Part shown: in pieces, positions 63,459 through 64,000 of the stretch | How the letters are laid out: each line of letters opens with the position of its first letter | How positions within the stretch are numbered: position 1 is the stretch's first letter | Assembly: GCA_900539115.1 (NCBI GenBank) | Contig: UQAQ01000011.1 | Location: forward strand, 1-64,000 | Origin: an uncultured Roseburia sp. | GTDB lineage: Bacteria > Bacillota > Clostridia > Lachnospirales > Lachnospiraceae | Length of the DNA: 64,000 bases | Direction: 5' to 3' | Program-made: the position numbers and the translations under genes | The notes under the pieces: model-generated | Told to the model about the DNA's origin: nothing | Database searches by the model: none | The model's input: only the letters and a program-made list of their open reading frames with translations

Positions 63459-64000
63459 TCAAATCTCGACATCCTCACTATAATCTACATTCTCATAGCC
63501 AAAACCGAACATATGATAAAACTCATCCCAGTATTCTTTGATATCACCGAGAGTCTCGATGGATTCCGAATCTACTTTGTCCCATACTTCGGAGATCTTG
63601 TCCTGTACTTCCGGACGCATCTCATAGTCATCAAGGCGGATTCTTCCTTCCTCATCGGTTTCCGGGCCGTTTGGCAGTTTTTCCATAAACAGGCGGTCCA
63701 TCTGCTCGATACAGCCTTCATGCAGCCCTGCGTCTTTCATCACACGATAAAGCAGGGAGATGTAAAGCGGAACAATCGGAATCGCTGCGCTGGACTGCGT
63801 TACAAGTGCTTTGTTTACGGATATGTATGCTTTTAATCCAAGGTTTGCAAAGTCCTCATTCATCTTCACGGAAGTCTGATACAGATGCTTTTTCGCCTGT
63901 CCAATGCTTCCCTCTTTATAGATCGGATGCGTAACTTCCGGTCCGATATAAGAATACGCAAGCGTTACAGCATTTTCTGCTACGACACCGGCATCGGCAA
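63459..64000 (-). CDS. fabV: Trans-2-enoyl-CoA/ACP reductase (FabV/TER), 5' part outside window
   Basis: The C-terminal 180 residues of FabV, open to the right edge. Visible are TLAYSYIGPEVTHPIYKEGS and GQAKKHLYQTSVKMN; the catalytic Tyr-x8-Lys is Y-KEGSIGQA-K. Then LVTQSSAAIPIVPLY and GLHEGCIEQMDRLF. It reduces crotonyl-CoA or enoyl-ACP with NADH; in butyrate producers it can be a Bcd-independent route, but fatty-acid synthesis is equally possible. Confidence 0.92.
   Translation of the reverse strand, partial: ADAGVVAENAVTLAYSYIGPEVTHPIYKEGSIGQAKKHLYQTSVKMNEDFANLGLKAYISVNKALVTQSSAAIPIVPLYISLLYRVMKDAGLHEGCIEQMDRLFMEKLPNGPETDEEGRIRLDDYEMRPEVQDKISEVWDKVDSESIETLGDIKEYWDEFYHMFGFGYENVDYSEDVEI

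Noticed and set aside
1..64000. tRNA/rRNA genes, CRISPR arrays, IS elements or prophage genes
   Set aside because: All gaps over about 100 bp were scanned; none showed a tRNA-like clover leaf, regularly spaced repeats, transposase or phage motifs.

Overview
The window looks like chromosome from a spore-forming, plant-fibre-degrading gut Clostridium, most likely Lachnospiraceae. The grounds are the spoIIGA-sigE sporulation pair, a GH67/GH43 glucuronoxylan locus with two binding-protein ABC importers, a T-box leader, a four-subunit 2-oxoacid:ferredoxin oxidoreductase and Rex. The genus cannot be fixed from sequence alone. Most genes lie on the minus strand. No rRNA, tRNA, CRISPR array, IS element or phage gene was seen.

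Region 1 (1-8.4 kb) is the most unusual part. It is a single minus-strand operon behind a strong promoter (8383-8411), in the order agrA-type response regulator, agrC-type kinase, a 46-residue agrD pre-peptide (6064-6204), agrB protease, a 516-residue unknown protein, an acyl carrier protein, a PaaK/F390-synthetase-like adenylating ligase, an S8 protease with an extra C-terminal domain, and a lipoprotein cut by the window edge. Several genes overlap by 4-8 nt. It reads as a peptide quorum-sensing circuit wired to a carrier-protein-dependent biosynthesis or transfer module and two exported proteins.

Region 2 (8.5-19 kb) is mostly housekeeping: a secreted Ig-like protein, spoIIGA-sigE with an unusually spaced promoter overlapped by a Spo0A-like box, an S66 carboxypeptidase, cyclophilin, miaB, a PDZ-less HtrA-type protease, and a folE-folP-folBK-pheA operon.

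Region 3 (19.4-39.6 kb) is a glucuronoxylan utilisation locus. A 1041-residue membrane-anchored binding protein, two permease pairs, a second binding lipoprotein, and NHL, YIP1 and DUF5696-like proteins surround alpha-glucuronidase (aguA), uxuA and uxuB. A divergent GH43 enzyme reads the other way. The inferred flow is import of decorated xylo-oligosaccharides, removal of (methyl)glucuronate by AguA, xylose release by GH43, and conversion of glucuronate-derived fructuronate to mannonate and KDG by UxuB and UxuA. No importer ATPase is present, so a shared MsmK-type ATPase elsewhere is implied.

Region 4 (39.6-49 kb) holds a porCDAB operon ending in a MarR regulator, a phoB-phoR pair with a four-repeat Pho box at its promoter, an SGNH esterase, an MscS channel, rlmH and a histidine phosphatase.

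Region 5 (49.3-58.3 kb) carries an orphan mazF, alr, nnr, acpS, a coiled-coil protein and rex. Divergently come an ABC-F ATPase and a T-box(AUG)-controlled methionyl-tRNA synthetase of the second, non-Firmicutes-like type.

Region 6 (58.4-63.2 kb) is AT-rich accessory DNA: a DUF3990-like predicted ADP-ribosyltransferase-fold toxin with an overlapping partner gene, and a SNF2 helicase translationally coupled to a SWIM zinc-finger protein with two NUMOD1-like repeats at its C-terminus. The right edge cuts fabV (trans-2-enoyl reductase).
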